A DNA stretch of 64,000 nucleotides from Pseudodesulfovibrio indicus (GTDB taxonomy: Bacteria > Desulfobacterota > Desulfovibrionia > Desulfovibrionales > Desulfovibrionaceae): NCBI RefSeq assembly GCF_001563225.1, contig NZ_CP014206.1, positions 620,001-684,000 of the forward strand, given 5' to 3'. The position numbers were made by a program, and so were the translations under genes. Every line of letters begins with the position of its first letter. Within the stretch, counting starts at the first letter, position 1. Below are positions 16,046-23,360 of the stretch, in pieces. Under the pieces are notes generated by a model that was not told where the DNA came from, did not search any database, and saw only the letters and a program-made list of their open reading frames with translations.

Positions 16046-16681
16046 CTAGAACGTAATCCCCACGGCCCGGCAGGGTGAGGCTTCGCCGTCGAGGAGGCGC
16101 AGGGGCAGGCAGCAGAAGACAAAGGATTCGGCGGGCAGGCCGCCCAGCCGGGTGAGGTTTTCGACGATGACGAGGCCGTGGTTGAGCAGGGTCTGGTGCG
16201 TGGGCAGGGAGGCGGAGTCCACGGGGTCGGGCGAGGGGGTGTCGAGGCCGACGCCCTTGAGGCCCAGCCCGGCCAGGAACCGGGCCGCGGTTTCGGACAG
16301 GGTGGGAAAGTCCCTGTAATAGCGGTCGGTTTGCCAGTGCTGGTCCCAGCCGGTGCGGAGCAGGGCGAAGTCGAGGTTGTCTATGTCGGCCAGCGGCGCG
16401 AGGTCGGGTTGCTGGATGACGGGGGCGGCCAGGCTGGTCAGGTCGAGGACGGCTCCCCAGCCGGTGAAGTTGTCGGGCCCGAGTTGGTCGAGGGTGGGCG
16501 CTTCGGTGAACAGGTGTGCGGCGGTGTCCACGTGGGTGCCGACATGGGTGGAGAGGGCCAGCCCGGTCTGGGCGAAGCCGTGTTTCCTGATGAAGTGGGT
16601 GCGCCGCAGGCTGGGCGTTTCGTCGCCGGGATAGACCGGCATGCCGGTGCGGATGACGTGGCTCAGGTCAATGGTCTTCAT
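16046..16681 (-). CDS. Cyclase/kynurenine formamidase-like hydrolase
   Basis: 211 aa metal-dependent hydrolase of the cyclase family (PF04199-type). Metal site HVGTHVDTAAH (about residues 46-56), the opening DLSHVIRTGMPVYPGD, and the C-terminal segment LTRLGGLPAESFVFCCLPLRLLDGEASPCR are typical. Members open or form amide/lactone rings; KynB is one example. Without a tryptophan-degradation neighbour the substrate is open. Twelve bases separate it from the upstream dihydrouridine synthase gene, so they share a transcript. Confidence 0.85.
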   Translation of the reverse strand: MKTIDLSHVIRTGMPVYPGDETPSLRRTHFIRKHGFAQTGLALSTHVGTHVDTAAHLFTEAPTLDQLGPDNFTGWGAVLDLTSLAAPVIQQPDLAPLADIDNLDFALLRTGWDQHWQTDRYYRDFPTLSETAARFLAGLGLKGVGLDTPSPDPVDSASLPTHQTLLNHGLVIVENLTRLGGLPAESFVFCCLPLRLLDGEASPCRAVGITF

Positions 16682-16692
16682 GGCGTCCCTCG

Positions 16693-17739
16693 TCAGATAT
16701 TGTACATGTTCATGTTGGGCCGTTTTACCATCTGCATGCCGGGATGGACATGGTTTCGGGCCACGTTTCGTATGTCGTCCATGGATTTCGCGCCCAGGAA
16801 GCGGCTTTGCAGGGCGTGGCCGAAGGTGAAGTTGGCCGCGAAGTAGATGGTGAACAGCTTGAACCGCTTAAGAGCGCGCACCGGGTCGAAGTGCTGGTCC
16901 AGGGCGTCGGCCAGGCGCAGGGCGTAGTCCTGGAAGCGGTCGGCGGGCGGTGCGTAATCCGAGGTCCATTCACGGAACAGCCAGGGCTGGGCGATGGCCA
17001 TGCGGCCCACGGAGACCCCGGCGCAGCCGGTGGTTTCGAGCATCTCCAGGCAGTCCCGGTCGGTGATCACGTCGCCGTTGCCGAAGACCGGGATGGAAAC
17101 CGCGTCCACGATGGCCTTGATGTGGTGGCGGACCGGGGGGCGGGTGCGCTTGTCCGGGGCCACGCGGGGGTGGAAGACCAGGCAGTCCGCGCCCGCGTTC
17201 TCGAACTGTTTCGCGAGCTTGGCGGCGGGTTCGATGTCCGGTGACCAGCCGGTGCGGAACTTGATGAACAGGGGGATGGAGATGGTCCTGCGCACGGCCT
17301 CGACCACGCGCAGGGCCGCGTCAGGGTCGCGCAGCAGTCCGGCCCCGGCGTTCTTCTTGACGATGCCGGAGACCGAGCACCCCATGTTGATGTCGAAGCC
17401 GAAGAAGCCGCATTCCTGCACCCGCCGGGCGGCGGGGATCATCTCCTCCGGGGTCGCGCCCGCCACCTGGCAGACCAGGTGCGGCAGCTCCCCCTCGGAC
17501 CAGCGGAACACGGACGAGACGCGCGGGTTTTCGGTGGGCACGCTCTTGGCCCCGCACATCTCGGTGAAGGTCAGGCCGCAGCCGCCGTATTCGCCGAGCA
17601 CCTGGCGGTAGGCGGCGTTGCCCAGCCCGGCCAGGGGCGCGAGCCACAGCCGGGTGGATACGGTCCTGCCGCCGACGGCCAGGGGTTGGTTGAGGCGGTC
17701 GTCCAGCTCCTTGCGGCGCGTTTCGTCCAGGGTCTGCAT
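16693..17739 (-). CDS. tRNA-dihydrouridine synthase family protein
   Basis: 348 aa FMN enzyme reducing uridines in tRNA. TIM-barrel motifs: LAPLAGLGNAAYRQVL at the start, DINMGCSVSGIVKKNAGAGLL with the catalytic Cys (usually NMGCP, here NMGCS), FIKFRTGW, VFHPRV, and GNGDVITDRDCLEML-CAGVSVGRMAIAQPW for the phosphate of FMN. The ATG at 17739 is used; a GTG 17 codons upstream (VKKQLDR) with AAAGGA is an alternative. It is cotranscribed with the cyclase-family gene and divergent from the capsid-like locus. Confidence 0.88.
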   Translation of the reverse strand: MQTLDETRRKELDDRLNQPLAVGGRTVSTRLWLAPLAGLGNAAYRQVLGEYGGCGLTFTEMCGAKSVPTENPRVSSVFRWSEGELPHLVCQVAGATPEEMIPAARRVQECGFFGFDINMGCSVSGIVKKNAGAGLLRDPDAALRVVEAVRRTISIPLFIKFRTGWSPDIEPAAKLAKQFENAGADCLVFHPRVAPDKRTRPPVRHHIKAIVDAVSIPVFGNGDVITDRDCLEMLETTGCAGVSVGRMAIAQPWLFREWTSDYAPPADRFQDYALRLADALDQHFDPVRALKRFKLFTIYFAANFTFGHALQSRFLGAKSMDDIRNVARNHVHPGMQMVKRPNMNMYNI

Positions 17740-17993
17740 GGGCAGGGATTGGCCCGGTTCCGGGGCCCTGTCAAGTTGCTTTTTCACGCTTCTCGAATCC
17801 TTTTCCCTGACATTCTTCGACAAAACCGGGGTTTGCGAAAAACCGGTGGTACGGTTCGCCATCCGGCCCGGAGGTCTAGCACCCGGCCCGGCGGCGTGGG
17901 CGAACGGTTCGCCCCCGCTCCCGGACACCCGCAGGCGAAGGCGATTCGGACACCCGGCCCGTATGAACCTGTTACGGACAAGGAGAAGAACCG

Positions 17994-18827
17994 ATGTCCA
18001 CTACCGTCAGCAATGCCTTCGTCTCCCAGTATGTGGAGATGGTGCACCAGGCCTATCAGGCCCAGGGCTCCAAAATGCGCAACACCGTGCGCCTCCAGAC
18101 CGAGGTGGAAGGGTCCAAGTGCGTCTTCCAGAAGGTCGGCAAGGGCGCGGCCGGGAAAAAGACCCGCCACGGCAACGTGCCGCTCATGAACCTCAACCAT
18201 TCCAACGTCTCCTGCACCCTGTCCGACTGGTACGCCGCCGAGTACATCGACAAGCTCGACGAGCTGAAGGACAAGAGCGACGAGAAGCAGGTGGCCGCCA
18301 ACGCGGGCGCCTGGGCGCTGGGCCGCAAGATCGACGAGTTGATCATCACCAAGCTGACCGGCGCCACCAACGTGGTCGCCGAGACCGCCACCGGCCTGAC
18401 CAAGGACAAGATCCTCCAGGCCTTCGGCACCCTGAACGCCAACGACGTGCCGGACGACGGCCACCGGTTTGCCGTGGTCGGCCCGCACCAGTGGAACGAG
18501 CTCTTGAACATCCAGGAATTCAAGTCCAGCGACTACGCGGGCGAGCAGTACGCCTGGCTCAAGGGCACCGAGTCCCGCACCTGGCTGGGCATCACCTGGA
18601 TGTTCCACACCGGCCTGCCGCTGGACGAGGCGGGCATGCGCAAGTGCTACGTCTACCACCGCAACGCCGCGGGTCTGGCCGAGGGCCAGAAGGTCCAGGC
18701 GTTCGTGGACTGGGTGCCGGAAAAGGCCGCCCACCTGGTGGACCACATGCTGTCCGCCGGGGCCTGTCTCATCGACCCGGACGGCGTGGTCGAGATCCAG
18801 TGCGACGACGACGCGGCCATCCTCTAG
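17994..18827 (+). CDS. Phage major capsid-like protein
   Basis: 277 aa. The sequence resembles stand-alone phage capsid proteins (Phage_capsid_2-type, from memory): N-terminal FVSQYVEMVHQAYQAQGSKM, a central DELKDKSDEKQVAANAGAWALGRKIDELI helix, FAVVGPHQWNELLNIQEFKSSDYAG, and WLGITWMFHTGLP. Strong ribosome site (AAGGAG, 9 bases before ATG). Followed by a small gene and a terminator, with no terminase, portal or tail genes. It is flanked by chromosomal genes on the left, so it is a phage remnant or a retained particle gene. An encapsulin role is not supported by anything seen. Confidence 0.7.
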   Translation: MSTTVSNAFVSQYVEMVHQAYQAQGSKMRNTVRLQTEVEGSKCVFQKVGKGAAGKKTRHGNVPLMNLNHSNVSCTLSDWYAAEYIDKLDELKDKSDEKQVAANAGAWALGRKIDELIITKLTGATNVVAETATGLTKDKILQAFGTLNANDVPDDGHRFAVVGPHQWNELLNIQEFKSSDYAGEQYAWLKGTESRTWLGITWMFHTGLPLDEAGMRKCYVYHRNAAGLAEGQKVQAFVDWVPEKAAHLVDHMLSAGACLIDPDGVVEIQCDDDAAIL

Positions 18828-18887
18828 GGACGGCGACCGCAACCGACAGCAACCGACCTTAAGCAACCCCAAAAGGAGAAAACAGAC

Positions 18888-19133
18888 ATGGCATACATCA
18901 GTGAAGACATGCGGCTCATGGGCGGCGTCCCCGGCCAGCAGCTGTTCATCTACCGCTCCGAGGACGACGCGGCCACCGTGGCCGGGTCCGGCTACTTCGA
19001 CCAGGCGGTGGAGGACTACAACCTGGATACCGGCGACATCGTGATCGCCTGCACCGGCGCGGACATGGCCGGGGCCATCGACCTGATGGTGGCCGCCAAC
19101 ACCGACGGCACGGTCACCGTGACCACCGCCTAG
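18888..19133 (+). CDS. Small protein downstream of capsid (possible head decoration protein)
   Basis: 81 aa, starting with ATG 60 bases after the capsid gene and preceded by AAAAGGAGAAAACAG. Acidic, beta-rich and repetitive in Asp/Thr/Val ([35 protein letters not shown]); no signal peptide. Position next to the capsid suggests a decoration or accessory head protein; sequence alone does not prove it. A strong terminator follows. Confidence 0.6.
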   Translation: MAYISEDMRLMGGVPGQQLFIYRSEDDAATVAGSGYFDQAVEDYNLDTGDIVIACTGADMAGAIDLMVAANTDGTVTVTTA

Positions 19134-19167
19134 GAGGGCGGCAACCGAACAGTCATGGAGCTTCCTT

Positions 19168-19194
19168 GGGCCTCCCTTCGGGGAGGCCCCTTCA
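19168..19194 (+). terminator. UUCG-loop terminator after the capsid pair
   Basis: Perfect 9-bp stem GGGCCTCCC (19168-19176) with TTCG loop and GGGAGGCCC (19181-19189), then CTTC. It ends the two-gene capsid transcript. Confidence 0.85.
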
Positions 19195-19319
19195 GACTGC
19201 CGGGAAACGGCCGTCTGCGTCGTTGCCGCGAACCATCCAGCCCCTCGCGTATGTCTTGATACGCTTCGGCCCTGGATGGTTCTTGCGCCTAGCATCCGAC
19301 CATTTCCCGACAGCCTGAA
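19191..19319 (-). repeat. Long imperfect palindrome, copy A
   Basis: About 129 bases that fold into one long multi-part hairpin: outer arms TTCAG/CTGAA and CGGGAAA/TTTCCCG, middle arms GAACCATCCAG/CTGGATGGTTC, inner arms GCGTAT/ATACGC. Its reverse complement aligns along the whole length with copy B (19443-19566). The arm sequences differ but pairing is kept. Confidence 0.75.
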
Positions 19320-19364
19320 GGTTGGTTTTCTAGGGTTTTTGCGATACGAAAAGGAGAACCGATA

Positions 19365-19523
19365 TGAGCGATTTGTTGAAAGCCGACGTATTCACCCGTA
19401 CAAGAAAGGTCACGTTCTCTAGGCGTAGAAGAATCAAAATTACAGGCTGTTCAAAAATGGTGAGATGCAAGGCGCAAAAAAAGTTCAAGACCGAAGCGTA
19501 CTCCCTGTACGCGAGGGTTTGAA
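19365..19523 (+). pseudogene. Truncated N-terminus of an unknown gene, cut by palindrome B
   Basis: A strong ribosome site (AAAAGGAG, 7 bases before ATG) starts MSDLLKADVFTRTRKVTF, a basic 52-residue frame. From codon 27 on, the coding sequence is the palindromic element and it stops inside it, so only about 26 residues are original. Immediately after the palindrome a protein-like frame begins in another phase. The simplest reading is that the body of a longer gene was lost and the palindrome marks the junction. Confidence 0.55.
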
Positions 19524-19566
19524 CTTTTTGCAGCAACGCAGCAGATCGCCGTTTTTCAACAGCCTG
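19443..19566 (+). repeat. Long imperfect palindrome, copy B
   Basis: About 124 bases with arms CAGGCTGTT/AACAGCCTG outside, GTTCAAG/GTTTGAAC in the middle and GCGTAC/GTACGC inside. Shares GAAGCGTA, TACGCGAGG, AGGCGCAA and GCAGA with copy A while the other arm bases differ in a compensating way. Inverted relative to copy A. Confidence 0.75.
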
Positions 19567-19572
19567 TGGGTG

Positions 19573-20091
19573 ATGGAGCCGGTGCGCAGGGAGGGCAGCC
19601 TGGGCAGGAAGTTCCACGGCAACAAGCGCGCCCTGGACTGGTGGACCGTGGAAAAGCCGCTGGGCTGGGACCCGGCGGAGGAGGGGAGGAAGGTCTCCCT
19701 GAACCACGACTACGGCCGCCCGGACCAGCCTGCGGGCAAACAGGCGGCCAAGTCCGCGACCCCGCCTGCGCCCGCCGGGAAACGGCCCGTCGGTCCGGCC
19801 CGCACCCTGCTCGCCATGGGCGCGCAGGCGGCCAAGGAGAGCGGGGCGGGCAAGGGGCAGAGCGCTTCAGAGGCTGGAGCGAAAGGACACGGGGCCGATG
19901 AAGAGTCTTGGGCGTACAGGAACCTCGTCCCTCCGCTGTGGAAACAGGACGGCCACCCGGAAAAGAAATGGGCCAAAGAAGGGCTTAAAAAGGAGCTCGA
20001 AGAGTGGGCGGGTCCTTTTACCGGGTTTCCGGACAAGATAGTTACCCCGATTCAAATATGGGGCGATCAGCGAAAAAAGAACGGGAAATAA
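19573..20091 (+). CDS. Orphan variable C-terminal fragment 1 (candidate toxin tip)
   Basis: 172 aa from the ATG at 19573; the frame is open back into palindrome B and no ribosome site is seen, so it may not be translated. Residues 1 to about 60 (MEPVRREGSLGRKFHGNKRA and on) are a compact unknown segment, followed by a Pro/Ala linker, then GAQAAKESGAGK, and a variable tail with WAYRNLVPPLWKQDGHPEKKW and FPDKIVTPIQIWGD. The GAQAAKESGAGK stretch recurs at DNA level (about 35 bases) at the start of fragment 2. A conserved linker before a variable tip, followed by a membrane protein gene, is the layout of displaced polymorphic-toxin tips. Toxin activity not recognised. Confidence 0.5.
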   Translation: MEPVRREGSLGRKFHGNKRALDWWTVEKPLGWDPAEEGRKVSLNHDYGRPDQPAGKQAAKSATPPAPAGKRPVGPARTLLAMGAQAAKESGAGKGQSASEAGAKGHGADEESWAYRNLVPPLWKQDGHPEKKWAKEGLKKELEEWAGPFTGFPDKIVTPIQIWGDQRKKNGK

Positions 20092-20098
20092 CCTCGAA

Positions 20099-20130
20099 TG
20101 ACCGGGCAGCGGTTCGTCGCTGCCCGGTCA
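20099..20130. other. Perfect hairpin between fragment 1 and its downstream gene
   Basis: 12-bp arms TGACCGGGCAGC (20099-20110) and GCTGCCCGGTCA (20119-20130) with an 8-base loop. No T-run follows, so it is more likely an attenuating or mRNA-processing hairpin than a full terminator. It ends 10 bases before the next ATG. Confidence 0.6.
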
Positions 20131-20140
20131 GGACAATGTC

Positions 20141-20836
20141 ATGCTAAACTATCTGACGAAAGTGTGTGTCGTGATCGTGTTGGGACTGAGTTGCCTTCAG
20201 GCGGTATCCCTTTCTGCCAGCCCCAATGCCTACTGGGTTTCAGTGTATTGTATCATTTTGTTTTCCCTGGAAACCAGTTGTGCATTTCTGTTGTTCGCCA
20301 GGTCAGGGGGAAGACTTCAGAAAATTCTTGGCTGGCTGTTCCTTGCACATGGAATATACCCGTTGTCGGTGTTGTTCCTATCGGGGCTTGCCGCAGTGAA
20401 GTCCGGCAATTCGAGTGTGATTTTGTTTGCCTTGTGCTTTGTTGGCGGGGCGTTGTTCCTGCTGGCTTCCCCACCTGTTGCCGCCGCCGCTTTGCACGGT
20501 TGGCGCGATCGGTTTTTGCCTGTCCTTTTCTTTTCAACCTATTTGCCGGGAAGTCTTTTGGTGGGGAAAATGATAGAAAGCGACGGGCCCGCAAATGAGG
20601 TCAGCCTGTTATTCAGTCTCATATTGTTGTTAATGGCTATTTCTGTATTTTTGAAAAAGGTCATAGCGTTCATTGTTCATTTGCTGTGTGTGTTTTCCGT
20701 GTGTTATATAATAGGATATACAGTAGTGATTCACGGACAAAGTGGTTCACTCAATGTATTTCTCGTTTTCCCTGCGGTGTTTGTCATTCTGTACGCCGGG
20801 TTGACAATACGGGATAAGCGTCATGCCGAGGGATAG
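20141..20836 (+). CDS. Multi-TM membrane protein (candidate immunity protein 1)
   Basis: 231 aa with about seven hydrophobic segments (for example VCVVIVLGLSCLQAVSL, SVYCIILFSLETSCAFLLFA, VILFALCFVGGALFLLAS, LLFSLILLLMAISVFL, VFLVFPAVFVILYAGL). Clearly lower GC and different codon use than the host genes around it. It follows orphan fragment 1 directly, which suggests an immunity role against that tip; no known family is recognised, so this rests on position alone. Confidence 0.6.
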   Translation: MLNYLTKVCVVIVLGLSCLQAVSLSASPNAYWVSVYCIILFSLETSCAFLLFARSGGRLQKILGWLFLAHGIYPLSVLFLSGLAAVKSGNSSVILFALCFVGGALFLLASPPVAAAALHGWRDRFLPVLFFSTYLPGSLLVGKMIESDGPANEVSLLFSLILLLMAISVFLKKVIAFIVHLLCVFSVCYIIGYTVVIHGQSGSLNVFLVFPAVFVILYAGLTIRDKRHAEG

Positions 20837-20870
20837 AGCACATATCTTACCTGTCTAAAAGGGACAGGCT

Positions 20871-21164
20871 ATGCTCCATCCGGTTGGCGCGCAGGCGGCC
20901 AAGGAGAGCGGGGCGGGCAAGAGTGAACAGGAAGTCTCCGGTCCTGAAGGTGGCCAGGGGCAAGAGACCGCACAAGAACCGACTCCCACGAAATCGCGGA
21001 GTACGGCACAGGATGCGGAGAAGCTGAAGGCGGAAGAAGAGTTTAGAAAGCCCGCAAGCACGGGCGTTCAGTTCCTCAGGGGAGTAACCAGGTTGCTCCG
21101 TGAGTGGGGTATGAATGATAATGATGACAAGCCGCGAAGCGGGGCCTCCGGTCCTCGCGGATAG
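20871..21164 (+). CDS. Orphan variable C-terminal fragment 2 (candidate toxin tip)
   Basis: 97 aa. It opens with VGAQAAKESGAGK, the same linker as in fragment 1 and nearly identical DNA, then a Glu/Gln/Pro-rich hydrophilic stretch and a short tail (STGVQFLRGVTRLLREWGMNDNDD). The ATG lies at the exact edge of the shared DNA. A small hairpin (CCTGTC/GACAGG, about 20852-20869) precedes it. The next gene starts 6 bases after the stop. The tail is short for a toxin domain; it may be an eroded or very small one. Confidence 0.45.
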   Translation: MLHPVGAQAAKESGAGKSEQEVSGPEGGQGQETAQEPTPTKSRSTAQDAEKLKAEEEFRKPASTGVQFLRGVTRLLREWGMNDNDDKPRSGASGPRG

Positions 21165-21170
21165 CCGCGC

Positions 21171-21815
21171 ATGAGTTGTTCAAGCATGAATGCAGTCAAC
21201 CATAAGGGGATGATCTATCTGATCGCGGTCATCCCCTTTTTTTTGAACGATTTTTCCAACATCCATGCTTCCTCTTACGAGCAGTGGGTGCTGGTGGACT
21301 ATGCCTGCCGAATGGCTTCTCTCCTGTTCCTGGGGGTGCTGGTCTTCAAAAGACGCCTGAAGCCCGGGGATCTGGGGCTGTCCTTGGACGGGAAGGGGCC
21401 TCTGGTTTTCTGGACGCTGATTCTGGCGGGCATGACCATGGCCTATTGCCTGGTGAGCGAAGTCCTTCTCAAACCGCTGGATGGGCTGTGGTCAGCGCCC
21501 GTTGTGGAATACGACCGGGAGTCGGCGATTTTTCTTGTGGACATGACCTTCGGCCTGGCCCTTGTCGCCGTGAGCGAGGAGATCATCTTTCGGGGGCTGG
21601 CCCTGTCCGCCCTCAAGGCGTATACCCGCAACCCGGTCGTCATCGCCCTGGCGTCGGCCTTTGTCTTCGCCCTGATCCATTGGTCCACAGGAGTAAGAAA
21701 TATCCTCGACTGTTTCGTTTACGGGATGATTTTCATGGCGGTCACCATGCGGGTACGGAGCATTGCCCCCGCGACGGTCGTTCATTTTTTGTTGGATTAC
21801 TATTTATTGGCCTAA
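21171..21815 (+). CDS. CPBP-family intramembrane protease (candidate immunity protein 2)
   Basis: 214 aa membrane protein of the CPBP (CaaX protease/bacteriocin-processing, Abi) family. Catalytic motif 1 is seen as VSEEIIFRGLALSAL (Glu-Glu and Arg), motif 2 as FALIHWSTG with His, and a later GMIFMAV-TMRVRSIAPATVVHFLLDY with His and Asp. Six or so membrane segments. Members serve in self-immunity to bacteriocins, among other roles. Here it follows orphan fragment 2 after 6 bases, which fits an immunity role. GC is lower than in the surrounding chromosome. Confidence 0.8.
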   Translation: MSCSSMNAVNHKGMIYLIAVIPFFLNDFSNIHASSYEQWVLVDYACRMASLLFLGVLVFKRRLKPGDLGLSLDGKGPLVFWTLILAGMTMAYCLVSEVLLKPLDGLWSAPVVEYDRESAIFLVDMTFGLALVAVSEEIIFRGLALSALKAYTRNPVVIALASAFVFALIHWSTGVRNILDCFVYGMIFMAVTMRVRSIAPATVVHFLLDYYLLA

Positions 21816-21919
21816 TGCTGAACGGCAAGTGAGGGCAGGAACGCGGCCAGGGCATCGACCCCAACCAGGGTTCGGGCCACGAAAACCGCCCGCCGTCCGC
21901 GTCCAGGGACGCGGCGCAG

Positions 21920-22189
21920 ATGGGCAAGGCCGAGCAGGTTCGCAATCTCAAGGAGTATGCGGGCTGGATTCACACGATGAAGAACAACCCTCCCTGGGCC
22001 GACAAGGCGAAAACCCCGGCGCAAAAGGTGCAGGGCGTGACCCATCCGGCTGGAGAATCGGTGGGGAGTGAGATCTTGGGGAGCTTAATGAAAGACAGCA
22101 AAGTGAAAGGGCTCAGATCTGTGGGACAAGGATTGGGGAGGGTCGGGCCGATACTGGATATCTTGACCAGCCCTAAGGACGCTTGGTGA
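21920..22189 (+). CDS. Orphan variable C-terminal fragment 3 (candidate toxin tip)
   Basis: 89 aa from the ATG at 21920; the same frame is open from 21833, just after the CPBP stop, and reads QGIDPNQGSGHENRPPSASRDAAQ, a linker-like piece. The body (AGWIHTMKNNPPWADKAKTPAQKVQG ... LRSVGQGLGRVGPILDILTSPKDAW) has no recognised family. Its TGA overlaps the ATG of the next gene by one base, so the two proteins are translationally coupled, as in toxin-immunity pairs. It lacks the GAQAAKESGAGK linker of fragments 1 and 2. Confidence 0.45.
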   Translation: MGKAEQVRNLKEYAGWIHTMKNNPPWADKAKTPAQKVQGVTHPAGESVGSEILGSLMKDSKVKGLRSVGQGLGRVGPILDILTSPKDAW

Positions 22190-22407
22190 TGACAAAACTC
22201 ACGTACACCATACTTTGGCACTGTGTTGTGGATGTTCTTGTCGCAACGCTTGTAGCTGGAGGCCTCTTCTGGTTTTTTGATAGCTGGGAACTGGCGGCGT
22301 TGGCTTGGCTCGTGGTGCTAGCCGGCACAATTCACAATTCCTCCAACACCTACTTCGCCCTCCGCCGCAACCCCGAATACCAGAAGGACGTGAAGGACAA
22401 GGATTGA
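22189..22407 (+). CDS. Small two-TM membrane protein (candidate immunity protein 3)
   Basis: 72 aa starting at the ATG that overlaps the upstream stop codon (TGATG). Two hydrophobic segments (ILWHCVVDVLVATLVAGGLFWFF and LAALAWLVVLAGTIH) and a charged C-terminus (RRNPEYQKDVKDKD). Family not recognised. The coupling to fragment 3 is the main clue to function. Confidence 0.55.
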   Translation: MTKLTYTILWHCVVDVLVATLVAGGLFWFFDSWELAALAWLVVLAGTIHNSSNTYFALRRNPEYQKDVKDKD

Positions 22408-22410
22408 TGC

Positions 22411-22440
22411 GGCAAGGGGCGTTTTCGTGCGTCCCTTGCC
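22411..22440 (+). terminator. Hairpin ending the cassette array
   Basis: GGCAAGGG (22411-22418) pairs with CCCTTGCC (22433-22440), with a partly paired GCG/TGC interior. No long T-run. Lies between the last small gene and the convergent metallo-hydrolase. Confidence 0.5.
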
Positions 22441-22470
22441 CTGAAAACAGCAAAGTCGGGCCGGTCCCGC

Positions 22471-23301
22471 CTAGAACGTCAGGGTCAGGCCGGAGCCCAC
22501 TTCCCTGACCGGACATTTCGCGGCCAGGCCGATCTTGGCGGCCAGGTCCGTGCAGTGGCAGCACCACAGCCCCTCCAGGTCCAGCGCCGCCAGATAGTCC
22601 GCCGTGGGGCCGAGCCGTTCCGGGCCCGCCTTCTGCAAGTGGAACCCGCCCAGCACCGCGCGCACCCGGTCCACGCCCGTCACCCGCCGGGCCTGTTCCA
22701 CCGTGTTGCAGATGCCCGTGTGGGCGCAACCCGCAATGACCACCAGCCCCGCGTCCGTGACGCAGGCCAGGGCCGTGTCGTCCGGGATGTCGTCCGGCAC
22801 GAACTCCCCGCCCTCCAGCCGCTCGCCCAAGGTCGCCGGTCTTTCGAAATCCATGACCCGCTCGATCTGCCCCAGCGCCGCCAGCGAATCCGTCAGCCAC
22901 ATGGGCCGGTCCGTCAGCTCCAGATCGAAATAGCTCGCCAGCTTGTCCGGCGACAGCAACGGGCCGAACTCCGGGATGCCCCGATGCCGCTTGGTCTCCA
23001 CCGCCTTGGGGTGCGCCACCAGCCTCGCCCGCCGCACCTCCCGGTCCGGGGATTCGCAATACAGGCGCAGCAACATGTCCAGCCCCCAGGTGTGGTCGAA
23101 ATGGCCGTGGGACAGGGCGATCCAGTCCAGGTCGAGCAGATCCACGCCCTTGCGCCGGGCGTTGACCAGGAAGGCGTCGGAATAGCCCGTGTCGAACAGC
23201 ACCCGCTTGCCGTCCGCCTCGATGAACATCGACAACCCCGCCTCGGCCAGGAATTGGCTGCCCACCATGGCGTTGTTGTCCACCAGAAATGTCAGTTGCA
23301 T
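22471..23301 (-). CDS. MBL-fold metallo-hydrolase
   Basis: 276 aa. Metal ligands in SHGHFDH (about residues 63-69), further His in GCAHTGI, and Asp in the N-terminal FDTGYSDAF. The layout matches COG1237-type MBL proteins often annotated as dihydropterin-ribofuranosyl-aminobenzene phosphate synthase-like. No signal peptide. It ends with CHCTDLAAKIGLAAKCPVREVGSGLTLTF, where extra Cys/His residues occur. Divergent from the nuclease gene; real substrate unknown. Confidence 0.82.
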   Translation of the reverse strand: MQLTFLVDNNAMVGSQFLAEAGLSMFIEADGKRVLFDTGYSDAFLVNARRKGVDLLDLDWIALSHGHFDHTWGLDMLLRLYCESPDREVRRARLVAHPKAVETKRHRGIPEFGPLLSPDKLASYFDLELTDRPMWLTDSLAALGQIERVMDFERPATLGERLEGGEFVPDDIPDDTALACVTDAGLVVIAGCAHTGICNTVEQARRVTGVDRVRAVLGGFHLQKAGPERLGPTADYLAALDLEGLWCCHCTDLAAKIGLAAKCPVREVGSGLTLTF

Positions 23302-23360
23302 GTCGCGCCTCCCGGCCGGTCTTGCTGGTATCCCTCGAAGAAACAGTCTATGCTCTTTCC

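Noticed and set aside
17994-18827. Encapsulin nanocompartment instead of phage capsid
   Set aside because: No cargo enzyme gene nearby and the sequence reads like a tailed-phage capsid family; left as a remote alternative.
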